NCBI GenBank assembly: GCA_003857395.1 | Contig: RPRC01000249.1 | Coordinates: 1 to 8,314, forward strand | DNA length: 8,314 bases | Source: Geobacter sp. | GTDB lineage: Bacteria; Desulfobacterota; Desulfuromonadia; Geobacterales; Geobacteraceae | Direction: 5' to 3' | In this document: positions 1-6,984 of the stretch, in pieces | How positions within the stretch are numbered: the first letter of the stretch is position 1 | How the letters are laid out: the number at the start of each line of letters is the position of its first letter | Made by a program: the position numbers and the translations under genes | Notes under the pieces: model-generated | Databases searched by the model: none | Told to the model about the DNA's origin: nothing | Seen by the model: the letters and a program-made list of their open reading frames with translations, nothing else

Positions 1-1136
1 GTTTCGTTACTGCCCCGGTTCATGCCAGCGTCAGTGGAAAAGTTTTAGCCATTGAGCTAAGGGAGCATCCGGGCGGAAATTTTGTCCACTGTGTTGTTAT
101 TGAGAATGACGGGAAAGAGGAGTGGGCGGAATCGGTTAAGCCGCCCGGGAATCCGGCCACATTGAGTGCTGATGAACTCAGGAAGATTATTTTTGAAGCA
201 GGAATAGTTGGGATGGGAGGGGCAACGTTTCCATCTCATGTCAAATATAGTCCGGTCGAGGGGAAGAAAGCGGAATTTGTGATTCTGAACGGGATCGAGT
301 GTGAACCGTACCTTACCTCGGATCACCACCTGATGTTGGAAAAGCCGGAACGCATTGTTGCCGGGCTGCGCTATATCATGCGTAGCACTTCCTGTGACAA
401 AGGAATTATCGCCATTGAAGACAACAAGATGGATGCGGTCGAAGTTGTACGGAAGGCTGCCGCTCCATACAATGAAATAACCGTAATGGTAGTTCCGGAA
501 AAGTATCCACAAGGTTCAGAAAAGCAGCTGATTTATGCTTGTACCGGCAAAGAGGTTCCTGCTGCAGGGGGACTGCCGCTGGACGTGGGCGTGATTGTCA
601 ATAATGTCGGTACTGCCGCTGCGGTTGCGGATGCGGTTGAAAAGGGTACTCCTCTTATTGAACGCTACCTGACCCTGAGCGGAAACGGAATAAGCAAGCC
701 AGAAAACTATCTGGTCAGAATAGGGACGCTTTTCAATGAGCTGATCGAGCAGAGTGGCGGCTATGTCGGGAATATTGAGAAAATCCTTGCAGGCGGACCA
801 ATGATGGGCAAGACACTCTTCAACGACGAAGTTCCGGTTGTTAAAGGATCTTCGGGTATTGTTGTTATTCAGAGAGGTGATAAGCCTGAGATGAAGGAAC
901 TCAGCTGCGTGCGCTGCGCAAAGTGCATTGACGCCTGTCCAGCCTTCCTGGAGCCAACCTCTCTTGTCAGACTCTCTAAAAAGAGTGCCTGGGAGGAAGC
1001 TGAGCAAAACCATGTAACGAGCTGTATCGAGTGCGGATCGTGTGTCTATGGATGTCCGGCTCACATTCCGCTTGTACAACATATTCGCAAGGCAAAGCAG
1101 GCTGTTCTGGCTGCAAAAGCCAAGGCAAAAAAGTAA
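1..1136 (+). CDS. rnfC: RnfC, electron transport complex subunit (5' truncated by window edge)
   Basis: RnfC is the peripheral NADH/FMN-binding subunit of the ion-translocating ferredoxin:NAD+ oxidoreductase. The frame is open from base 3, giving 377 visible residues; the family is usually about 430-450 long, so roughly 60-70 N-terminal residues lie outside the window. A TTG at 162 is an internal Leu codon, not the start, because conserved RnfC sequence (APVHASVSGKV, part of the N-terminal barrel-sandwich domain) lies upstream of it. The Gly-rich nucleotide-binding segment GMGGATFPSHVK is at visible residues 70-81. An SLBB-like beta-grasp region follows around visible residues 200-280. Two [4Fe-4S] motifs have Cys at visible residues 302/305/308/312 and 341/344/347/351, each ending in CP. 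The Lys/Ala-rich tail is short, unlike the long repeat tails of some proteobacterial RnfC. It is the first visible gene of the operon, 16 bases before rnfD. Confidence 0.97.
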   Translation, partial: FVTAPVHASVSGKVLAIELREHPGGNFVHCVVIENDGKEEWAESVKPPGNPATLSADELRKIIFEAGIVGMGGATFPSHVKYSPVEGKKAEFVILNGIECEPYLTSDHHLMLEKPERIVAGLRYIMRSTSCDKGIIAIEDNKMDAVEVVRKAAAPYNEITVMVVPEKYPQGSEKQLIYACTGKEVPAAGGLPLDVGVIVNNVGTAAAVADAVEKGTPLIERYLTLSGNGISKPENYLVRIGTLFNELIEQSGGYVGNIEKILAGGPMMGKTLFNDEVPVVKGSSGIVVIQRGDKPEMKELSCVRCAKCIDACPAFLEPTSLVRLSKKSAWEEAEQNHVTSCIECGSCVYGCPAHIPLVQHIRKAKQAVLAAKAKAKK

Positions 1137-1152
1137 CGGAGGGAAGGACAAG

Positions 1153-2112
1153 ATGACAAACCAGGACAATTTATTGACTGTATCTTCATCACCGCATCTG
1201 CATAGTCCCGACAGTGTGCCGGCGGCCATGCGGGATGTCTTGATCGCGCTGGTTCCGGCGCTTATCGTAGCAGTATACTTTTTCCGATTGCCCGCTGTAA
1301 TGGTGATTCTTGCCTGCGTGGCAAGCGCCTATGTTGCTGAATTGGTCTGCCTTAAAATCATGAAAAGGGAGTCGTCGACGAAAGAGTACAGTGCCATTGT
1401 CACCGGATTGTTGCTGGCATTCTGCCTGCCGCCGACACTTCCGGTGTGGATGGCTGCGCTTGGCGCCATATTTGCCGTTGTCATTGCAAAGCATCTTTTT
1501 GGTGGGCTTGGCCACAATATTTTCAACCCGGCCCTGATCGGCAGGGCCTTTCTTTTGGCGTCTTTTCCTGTCGCAATGACCACCTGGGTGAGCCCAATTG
1601 ACGGTGTCACTACCGCGTCGCCCCTCGGGATTTTGAAGGAAGCTACCGGGGCGCAACTTCCCAGTATCTCAAATTTATTGCTGGGCAATGTCAGCGGAAG
1701 TATTGGCGAAACAAGTGCCCTTGCCCTTCTTATCGGCGGGTTGTACCTTCTCTACAAAAAGCACATTGACTGGCGCATTCCCGGAAGCTATCTGGGCACG
1801 GTCTTTGTGTTAACATCCATTGTTGCTGCAGTAAAGGGTCATGGCTTTGAATATCCGGTGTTCCACCTGTTTGCCGGAGGGCTTTTCCTCGGTGCGTTTT
1901 TTATGGCCACTGATTGGGTGACAAGTCCGGTAACTAAAACGGGCAGGCTCATCTTTGGAGTCGGCGCGGGGGTTCTGGTTGTTCTTATACGCCTCAAAGG
2001 AGGTTATCCTGAGGGGGTGTGCTATTCCATCTTGCTCATGAATGTCGTGACCCCTCTGATTGACCGCTACACAAAAGCGCGAGTATTCGGGAGGGTGAAG
2101 AGTTATGCTTGA
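1153..2112 (+). CDS. rnfD: RnfD, membrane subunit with covalent flavin site
   Basis: RnfD is an integral membrane subunit of the Rnf complex, related to NqrB, and normally carries a covalently bound FMN. I chose ATG 1153 because GGAGGG (1138-1143) lies 9 bases upstream and the product then begins MTNQDNLLTVSSSPH, a typical RnfD start; earlier in-frame starts run into rnfC. The 319-residue product has many hydrophobic segments and the family signature NIFNPALIGRAFL near residues 122-134. The flavinylation motif is DGVTTAS at residues 150-156. The acceptor position, usually Thr (pattern D-x-x-S/T-G/S/T-A-T), is Ser156 here. The last 8 bases overlap rnfG, so translation of the two is probably coupled. 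Family assignment is certain. The acceptor identity is inferred from motif alignment. Confidence 0.97.
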   Translation: MTNQDNLLTVSSSPHLHSPDSVPAAMRDVLIALVPALIVAVYFFRLPAVMVILACVASAYVAELVCLKIMKRESSTKEYSAIVTGLLLAFCLPPTLPVWMAALGAIFAVVIAKHLFGGLGHNIFNPALIGRAFLLASFPVAMTTWVSPIDGVTTASPLGILKEATGAQLPSISNLLLGNVSGSIGETSALALLIGGLYLLYKKHIDWRIPGSYLGTVFVLTSIVAAVKGHGFEYPVFHLFAGGLFLGAFFMATDWVTSPVTKTGRLIFGVGAGVLVVLIRLKGGYPEGVCYSILLMNVVTPLIDRYTKARVFGRVKSYA

Positions 2113-2680
2113 TATTATTAAACTTGGTGTTTTTCTGCTTGTGCTCGCTGGGGTTGGCAGCTTTGGCGTCAGCTATGTTAACAGCATGGCAGAACCTCTT
2201 ATTGCAGAACAGGCTTTGAAGGCTAAAATATCCAGCTTCAAGGAAGTCTATCCTCTGGGTGAAGAGGTGAAAGATGAGTCTGCCCAATACATGAAAAGCG
2301 ATACAAATCCCCTGATCAAGGAGATCAATGTCGCTTATATCAGTGGTGCTCCAGCCGGTGTCATCTATCTGGTCGAGCCGAAAGGATACGGTGGACCGCT
2401 TAGGATAATGGCAGGCTTCGACATCGCACAAAAAAAATTGACCGCCATAAAAGTATTGAGTCAGACGGAAACTCCCGGACTTGGCGCTAAGGCAAAAGAC
2501 AGTTTTTTTCAGGATCGTTACCAGGACAAAAGTTCCGCTGTTGCCCTTGAGGTAACGAAAACCCCCCCGGTCAAGGATAATCAGATTCAGGCTATCACAG
2601 CGTCTACCATCACCTCCAAGGCTGTTACCAGCGGGGTAAATGCTGCAAGAGAGAACTTCATGAGCAACTTCGTCAAATAA
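2105..2680 (+). CDS. rnfG: RnfG, extracytosolic FMN-binding subunit
   Basis: RnfG, related to NqrC, is held by one N-terminal membrane helix (about residues 4-25) and exposes an FMN-binding domain outside the membrane, where FMN is joined to a Thr by ApbE. ATG 2105 follows GGAGGG (2090-2095) by 9 bases and overlaps the end of rnfD. The product is 191 residues, normal for the family. The motif TETPGLGAK (about residues 121-129) is the conserved FMN_bind segment. The acceptor segment reads QAITASTITSKAV at residues 162-174, with Thr168 as the likely FMN-linked residue. Compared with the usual D-A-x-S/T-G-A-T, the Asp is Gln162 and Gly-Ala is Ala166-Ser167. A 52-base gap to rnfE is the largest in the operon. 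Confidence 0.96.
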   Translation: MLDIIKLGVFLLVLAGVGSFGVSYVNSMAEPLIAEQALKAKISSFKEVYPLGEEVKDESAQYMKSDTNPLIKEINVAYISGAPAGVIYLVEPKGYGGPLRIMAGFDIAQKKLTAIKVLSQTETPGLGAKAKDSFFQDRYQDKSSAVALEVTKTPPVKDNQIQAITASTITSKAVTSGVNAARENFMSNFVK

Positions 2681-2688
2681 ACACTGAC

Positions 2689-2701
2689 TGCCTAACAGGC
2701 A
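2689..2701 (+). other. Small hairpin in the rnfG-rnfE gap
   Basis: TGCCT (2689-2693) and AGGCA (2697-2701) form a perfect 5-bp stem with a 3-base loop, 8 bases after the rnfG stop codon. No T-run follows, so it is not an intrinsic terminator. It may mark an mRNA processing or stability point in the longest internal gap of the operon. The arms are short enough to occur by chance. Confidence 0.3.
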
Positions 2702-2732
2702 AACGAACTATTATAGCTGGAGGTAACTCATC

Positions 2733-3323
2733 ATGAGTTTGATGAACGAATTTACGAAGGGAATTGTCAAGGAAAACCCGTTGTTCCGTCTGGTGTTGGG
2801 TACGTGTCCTGCCTTGGCTATTACCACTTCGGTGGAGAACGGCCTTGGCATGGGGGCAGCGTTTACTGCAGTCTTGCTTGCCTCCAATATAGTTATCTCT
2901 GCAATGCGCAAGATAATTCCGGACAGTGTCAGGATTCCAGCATATATCGTGATCATAGCTTCTTTCGTTACGATGATCGATCTGGCGATGCATGCTTATA
3001 CGCCCGATCTGTATAAGTCGCTGGGAATATTTATCCCTCTGATCGTTGTTAACTGCATCATTCTTGGTCGGGCAGAAGCCTTCGCAAACAGGAATTCGGT
3101 TGTTCCTTCGGTCTTTGATGCTTTGGGAATGGGCTTAGGTTTTACCTTGGCACTGGTCCTTGTCTGCACGTTCAGGGAAGTTCTTGGTGCAGGGACCTTT
3201 TTGGGGCACACCATCCTGCCGGAAAGCAAGGCGGCGATTCTGATGATTCTGCCTCCAGGAGGATTCGTTACCCTTGGCTGCATGCTCGGATTCTTGAACA
3301 AGGTCCAGAGTAAAACTGCTTAA
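2733..3323 (+). CDS. rnfE: RnfE, membrane subunit (RnfA/RnfE family)
   Basis: RnfE is an integral membrane subunit, related to NqrD, with six predicted helices. It pairs with RnfA in inverted topology and is thought to help hold an intramembrane iron-sulfur cluster that passes electrons across the membrane. The product is 196 residues. ATG 2733 follows GGAGG (2719-2723) by 9 bases; ATG 2742 is a weaker alternative that would remove only three residues. The conserved features are GTCPALAIT with Cys25, VNCIILGRAEAFA with Cys108, and a DALGMGLGFTLAL segment typical of RnfE rather than RnfA. All key residues are intact. It is followed by rnfA after 18 bases. Confidence 0.97.
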   Translation: MSLMNEFTKGIVKENPLFRLVLGTCPALAITTSVENGLGMGAAFTAVLLASNIVISAMRKIIPDSVRIPAYIVIIASFVTMIDLAMHAYTPDLYKSLGIFIPLIVVNCIILGRAEAFANRNSVVPSVFDALGMGLGFTLALVLVCTFREVLGAGTFLGHTILPESKAAILMILPPGGFVTLGCMLGFLNKVQSKTA

Positions 3324-3341
3324 GAGAGGAGATGATATTTC

Positions 3342-3917
3342 ATGCAAGACTATTTCATAATTATCGTGAGTGCCGTGTTGATCAACAACATCGTGCTCTC
3401 TCAGTTCCTGGGGATATGTCCATTCGTCGGTGTTTCCAAGAAGCTCGGCGCCGCACTCGGAATGGGCGCCGCCGTTACCTTTGTTCTGGTCCTGGCTGGC
3501 GGTCTTACCTGGGCTATCCAGACATACATGTTGAATCCATTCAATATCGGCTATCTGCAAACCATCGCCTTTATTCTGGTAATCGCCTCACTGGTTCAGT
3601 TTGTTGAGATGGTCATAAGGAAATTCAGCCCTGCTCTCTACAAATCACTTGGGGTCTACCTCCCGCTGATTACAACCAATTGTGCGGTCCTGGGTGTGGC
3701 AATTCTCAATATTCAGAAGGAGTTTTCGCTTTTGCAGGCACTGGTGTTCAGCTTGAGTCATGCAATTGGTTTTACCTTGGCGCTTGTTCTGATGGCAGGA
3801 ATCCGCGAGAGGCTCGAAGATGCGGATACTCCGAAGTGCATGCGAGGAATGCCGATTGCACTCGTTACTGCCGCATTGATGTCCATGTCATTCCTAGGGT
3901 TCAGTGGACTTGTCTAA
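3342..3917 (+). CDS. rnfA: RnfA, membrane subunit (RnfA/RnfE family)
   Basis: RnfA is the six-helix membrane partner of RnfE, related to NqrE. Start ATG 3342 has GAGGAG (3326-3331) 10 bases upstream. The product is 191 residues, the normal length. Diagnostic sequence includes INNIVLSQFLGICPFVGVSK with Cys26 and LITTNCAVLGVAIL with Cys114. These two Cys match Cys25 and Cys108 of RnfE and are the expected ligands of the shared membrane cluster. The last part, GIRERLEDADTPKCMRG followed by a final helix, is also typical. It sits 22 bases before rnfB. Nothing appears broken. Confidence 0.97.
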   Translation: MQDYFIIIVSAVLINNIVLSQFLGICPFVGVSKKLGAALGMGAAVTFVLVLAGGLTWAIQTYMLNPFNIGYLQTIAFILVIASLVQFVEMVIRKFSPALYKSLGVYLPLITTNCAVLGVAILNIQKEFSLLQALVFSLSHAIGFTLALVLMAGIRERLEDADTPKCMRGMPIALVTAALMSMSFLGFSGLV

Positions 3918-3939
3918 TTCTTACATGGAGGAATAACGA

Positions 3940-4821
3940 ATGTTAGCTGCTGTTATAGGTTTGGCAGGCATGGGAGCGGCCTTCGGGGTTATCCTGGGTA
4001 TAGCCAGCAAGAAATTCGCAGTGGAAGTTGATCCAAAAGTTGATGCCATTATGCAGATCGTTCCGGGAGCCAATTGCGGTGCATGTGGGCAGCCCGGTTG
4101 CGGTGGCTACGCTGAGGCCGTTGTTGCTGGGACGGTTGACCCGCGTTGTTGTGCCCCTGGTGGTGCTTTATTGTACGAAAGGATTGCCGCTATCATGGGG
4201 ACGGAAGTCTCGGATTACGAAGAGCGCCAGGTGGCCCAGCTTCTTTGCCAGGGCGGTATCGGTCAATCCAAGATGCTCTACCGCTACAAGGGAATTGAAG
4301 ATTGCGCTGCGGCGCTTGCTGCCTTCAAGGGCCCTAAGGCGTGTAATTATGGTTGCGTCCGGCTCGGTTCCTGTGCAAAAGTTTGTCCTTTCAATGCCAT
4401 TGAGTTCGGTGCCGATGGTTTGCCGGTTGTAGATTATTACAAATGCACCGGATGCAATAAATGCGTACTGGAATGTCCTCAAAACATTCTCAAGCTGGTT
4501 GATATTACACGACTGGCTCACGTTCGTTGTTTGAATGTCGATAAAGGCAAGGACGCAAAAGCTGTTTGCTCGGTTGCTTGTATCAAATGCAAACTGTGTG
4601 AAAAGAATTGTCCTGAAGACGCCATTCATGTCGTTCCTAGTGGATCGGGTACAGTGGCAATTATTGATTACGCAAAATGCACCAACTGCGGTATCTGTGT
4701 AACAAAATGTCCGACTAAGGCTATAGATATGATTTCGCCTATCGCAGAAAAAGTCATACTGCAAATGAAGGACCATGTTGACGAGGACCTTCAGAGAAGC
4801 GAGTCTAGTAAATCGAAATGA
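3940..4821 (+). CDS. rnfB: RnfB, multi-cluster iron-sulfur subunit
   Basis: RnfB is the ferredoxin-interacting subunit, anchored by an N-terminal helix (about residues 2-24) with its iron-sulfur domains in the cytoplasm. ATG 3940 follows GGAGG (3927-3931) by 8 bases; the product is 293 residues. First comes a single-cluster domain with Cys46, 49 and 54 (NCGACGQPGC) plus Cys71 in CAPGG; Cys70 next to it is an extra Cys. Then follow two ferredoxin-like pairs: Cys135/139/145/149 with Cys169/172/175/179, and Cys210/214/217/220/224 with Cys247/250/253/257. This supports about five [4Fe-4S] clusters. The stop codon overlaps the apbE start as ATGA, so flavin transferase translation is coupled to the complex it would serve. 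Confidence 0.97.
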   Translation: MLAAVIGLAGMGAAFGVILGIASKKFAVEVDPKVDAIMQIVPGANCGACGQPGCGGYAEAVVAGTVDPRCCAPGGALLYERIAAIMGTEVSDYEERQVAQLLCQGGIGQSKMLYRYKGIEDCAAALAAFKGPKACNYGCVRLGSCAKVCPFNAIEFGADGLPVVDYYKCTGCNKCVLECPQNILKLVDITRLAHVRCLNVDKGKDAKAVCSVACIKCKLCEKNCPEDAIHVVPSGSGTVAIIDYAKCTNCGICVTKCPTKAIDMISPIAEKVILQMKDHVDEDLQRSESSKSK

Positions 4822-5885
4822 GAAAACGGCGCTTGATCTGGTTTGTCTTGGGTGCTCTATTGCTGGGATTTGTCGGGGTGTCGCTTTATTTCCGCCGACC
4901 AGTTGAGTACCGAAGTGATCAGTTTCTAATGGATACCCTGGTGAGTATCAGGGTATTCGGAACAAATGAAGAAGCATTGCGGAAAGCCGTGGGCGAGGCC
5001 TATGCTGAGATGCATCGCATAGCCGACCTCACGGACAATTTTCCCGCAGAAGGCACCACTGCTAACCGTGAGAGCGATGTCAATCGCATTAATGAAATGG
5101 CTGGCGTAAAACCAGTTCGGGTGGATCAAGATGTGTTCACCATGCTGGAACTTGCTAAAAGCTATCATGATCTTGCCGATGGGGCCTTTGATGTGACCAT
5201 CGGACCGGTGATGCGCCTCTGGGGATTTGGCGGAAACAGCCCTCATGTTCCCCGTGCAGCTGATATAATGGCGTCCCTGGTTTTTGTGGACAACGCCCGC
5301 TTAGTGCTGAATAGGAAGGAGCAGACGGCTTTTCTGGGAAAATCAGGTATGGCCCTTGACTTGGGTGCAATAGCAAAAGGTTATGCGACGGAAAAAGCCC
5401 TTCAGGCCCTGAAAAGAAATGGCATAAAAAAGGCTTTGATCGACGCCGGTGGCAACATCCGTGTCCTCGGGACAAATGCCGGGGGTGAGGCTTGGCGAAT
5501 CGGGATAAAAAACCCACTGAAATCAGGAGATATTTTAGCCGTACTTTCGCTGAAGGATTCGGCAGCTGTTACATCAGGCGACTATTACCGTTACTTTGAA
5601 TCCGGGGGAAGACGGTACAATCATATCCTTAATCCCCTGACAGGATATCCTGCGGCGGAGAATCTGAGTGTAACCGTCGTAACCAAAGACGCAGGTCTTG
5701 CCGATATCCTGTCGACCGCTTTTTTCGTCCTCAATGCGGAAAAAGTTCTGGAAGTAGTTGAAAAACTAGAAGGAGTTGACGTGTTTCTTGTGACTGTCGA
5801 CAGACGGATACTGTATTCACCAGGACTTAAGGGTAGGATAGAACTGAGAGCCGGGGCCGATTTTCATAATGACCAAAGCCGATAA
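4818..5885 (+). CDS. apbE: ApbE, FAD:protein FMN transferase
   Basis: ApbE uses FAD and Mg2+ to attach FMN to Thr or Ser on extracytosolic flavoproteins; RnfD and RnfG are the obvious local targets. The product is 355 residues. It starts with a basic stretch and one hydrophobic helix (about residues 7-24) without a lipobox Cys, so it is probably membrane-anchored rather than a lipoprotein. Family motifs are FLMDTLVSI near residue 37, FDVTIGPVMRLWGF near 124, MALDLGAIAKGYA at 178-190, ALIDAGGNI at 206-214, TSGDYYRYF at 252-260, NHILNPLTGYP at 268-278, and DAGLADILSTAF from 291 with Asp296 as a metal ligand candidate. Active-site regions look complete. The start overlaps the rnfB stop and has only a weak ribosome site, so re-initiation is likely. 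Confidence 0.95.
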   Translation: MRKRRLIWFVLGALLLGFVGVSLYFRRPVEYRSDQFLMDTLVSIRVFGTNEEALRKAVGEAYAEMHRIADLTDNFPAEGTTANRESDVNRINEMAGVKPVRVDQDVFTMLELAKSYHDLADGAFDVTIGPVMRLWGFGGNSPHVPRAADIMASLVFVDNARLVLNRKEQTAFLGKSGMALDLGAIAKGYATEKALQALKRNGIKKALIDAGGNIRVLGTNAGGEAWRIGIKNPLKSGDILAVLSLKDSAAVTSGDYYRYFESGGRRYNHILNPLTGYPAAENLSVTVVTKDAGLADILSTAFFVLNAEKVLEVVEKLEGVDVFLVTVDRRILYSPGLKGRIELRAGADFHNDQSR

Positions 5886-6252
5886 GTATTTGGTCGCAGG
5901 GATCTTGTTCGTTGCCCTGATTTCTGTAGTGCTATTTCATCACAATTTCCTTCTATCTCAATCTCGGGTTGAAGGAGGCCAGGCCTGTATCGAAGTTCAC
6001 GGCAAACTTATTAAAAAAATAGATCTTTCGGAGAAGGGGCGCAAAGAAACTATTAAACTTCAAGGTGTAATGGGGCCGGCAACGATAGAAATAGCTGGTA
6101 ACAGAATCCGTATGTTGGATGCGCACTGCCCGGATCAGATTTGCGTCAGGCGGGGCTGGATAGGAAAACCTGGCGAATCCATTGTCTGTATTCCGAATGA
6201 GATAAACATTTATATAGAAAGAGGGGACATGCTTGACGCTGTTACACGCTGA
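5869..6252 (+). CDS. NusG domain II (DUF1312) membrane-anchored protein
   Basis: This 127-residue protein has an N-terminal membrane helix (about residues 8-26) and an extracytosolic domain of the NusG_II type. Despite the name it is not a transcription factor. The hallmark is CPDQICV (Cys87, Cys92), then a Gly-rich turn and IVCIPN (Cys107); the three Cys could bind a metal or cofactor, which is inference. A fourth Cys, Cys40, lies in the strand region. The start ATG 5869 overlaps apbE by 17 bases and has no strong ribosome site, so expression probably depends on translation of apbE. From memory, this family and the Gx family next to it correspond to the EetA/EetB proteins of Listeria-type flavin-based extracellular electron transfer; I could not check this. 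The biochemical role is unknown. Confidence 0.88.
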   Translation: MTKADKYLVAGILFVALISVVLFHHNFLLSQSRVEGGQACIEVHGKLIKKIDLSEKGRKETIKLQGVMGPATIEIAGNRIRMLDAHCPDQICVRRGWIGKPGESIVCIPNEINIYIERGDMLDAVTR

Positions 6253-6268
6253 ACCGAGAGGCACCCGT

Positions 6269-6802
6269 ATGTCTAGCACACGGAAGCTGGTCTTCTTTTC
6301 ATTGTTGGTCGCCTTGGGGACTACCCTTCATGTTGCTGAGGGGATGATTCCTAATCCTTTTCCCTTTCCGGGGGTTAAGCTTGGATTAGCCAATATCGTG
6401 ACATTGATTGCATTGTACTTCTTTGGCTTTCGTGATGGCATGGCAGTTGCCTTATCACGGGTGGTTCTGGGGTCCCTTGTCGGAGGAGTTTTTCTTTCTC
6501 CAGGTTTTCTGATGAGCCTTAGCGGGGCTGTTGTCAGCACAGTAGTTATGGCTTGTCTTCTGGGGTATGCGCCCTGCTTCAGTATTAAAGGTGTCAGTGT
6601 TGCAGGTGCCGTAAGTCATAATGTCGGACAGATTTTAGCGGCAGCATTCCTGATTCAGAGTCAAACCATTTTCTACTATTTCCCATTTCTTCTCCTGGCG
6701 GCTATTCCGACAGGCATGGTAACCGGGCACATTTTGGATGCACTGCTTACGAGACTTAATAAATCAGGGATCTTGCAAGAGTATGCAAGCAGACCGTTGT
6801 GA
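6269..6802 (+). CDS. Gx transporter family membrane protein (often annotated heptaprenyl diphosphate synthase component I)
   Basis: This is a small hydrophobic protein of 177 residues with about five or six membrane helices. ATG 6269 is preferred over the upstream TTG 6233 because GAGAGG (6255-6260) sits 8 bases ahead and the product then opens with a short basic leader and a helix. Signatures are PGVKLGLANIVTL (about residues 35-47), the LSRVVLGSLVGG and SPGFLMSLSGAVVS helices, and GVSVAGAVSHNVGQ. The fold resembles ECF-type substrate-binding membrane proteins. The family is often labelled component I of heptaprenyl diphosphate synthase, but no polyprenyl synthase gene follows here, so that label should not be trusted. 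Its place behind apbE and the NusG_II gene fits a role in membrane redox or quinone/flavin handling (inference). Confidence 0.88.
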   Translation: MSSTRKLVFFSLLVALGTTLHVAEGMIPNPFPFPGVKLGLANIVTLIALYFFGFRDGMAVALSRVVLGSLVGGVFLSPGFLMSLSGAVVSTVVMACLLGYAPCFSIKGVSVAGAVSHNVGQILAAAFLIQSQTIFYYFPFLLLAAIPTGMVTGHILDALLTRLNKSGILQEYASRPL

Positions 6803-6859
6803 GCTTTTGTTGCGGGTAGTTCGAGGTAGTCGCGTAGACAATGGGTCTATAATAAGAAA

Positions 6860-6893
6860 ATAGCAGTATCTGTGAGAATAGCTGTATTGCTAT
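6860..6893 (+). other. Stem-loop downstream of the Gx gene
   Basis: ATAGCAGTAT (6860-6869) can pair with GTATTGCTAT (6884-6893): ten pairs including two G-U, around a 14-base loop. It lies 57 bases after the last gene of the Rnf unit but has no T-run after it, so it is at best a weak transcript end or a protective 3' structure. I see no better terminator between 6803 and 6984. Confidence 0.3.
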
Positions 6894-6896
6894 AAT
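6888..6896 (+). promoter_or_regulatory. Extended -10 promoter candidate for the 194-residue gene
   Basis: TGCTATAAT is an exact extended -10 element (TGnTATAAT) for a housekeeping sigma factor. It would start a transcript near 6903, with a leader of about 80 bases before ATG 6985. No good -35 box lies 16-18 bases upstream, which extended -10 promoters tolerate. Another TATAAT at 6848-6853 lacks both the TG and a -35 box. The element overlaps the right arm of the stem-loop at 6860-6893. Confidence 0.4.
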
Positions 6897-6984
6897 CTGG
6901 GAATTACAGAGGTTTATGTTAGTTTGTTGTATTAATCTATAAAATTCGGCTACTAAATCCGACTTATTAGAGGGGGTTGCAACG

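Noticed and set aside
162..164. TTG as the rnfC start codon
   Set aside because: The frame stays open to base 3 and the upstream residues are conserved RnfC sequence, so the gene starts before the window.
57..512. Minus-strand open frame opposite rnfC, and similar long frames opposite other rnf genes
   Set aside because: They are shadows of strongly conserved genes on the + strand, without ribosome sites or recognisable domains.
1042..1152. Earlier start for rnfD inside rnfC
   Set aside because: It would overlap rnfC by about 95 bases; ATG 1153 has a strong ribosome site and gives the usual N-terminus.
6233..6268. TTG 6233 as the start of the Gx gene
   Set aside because: ATG 6269 has a ribosome site at proper distance; the extra 12 residues are not hydrophobic or family-like.
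6815..6837. GTAG repeats at 6816, 6826 and 6834
   Set aside because: Four-base units with uneven spacing are not convincing as a repeat array or operator.
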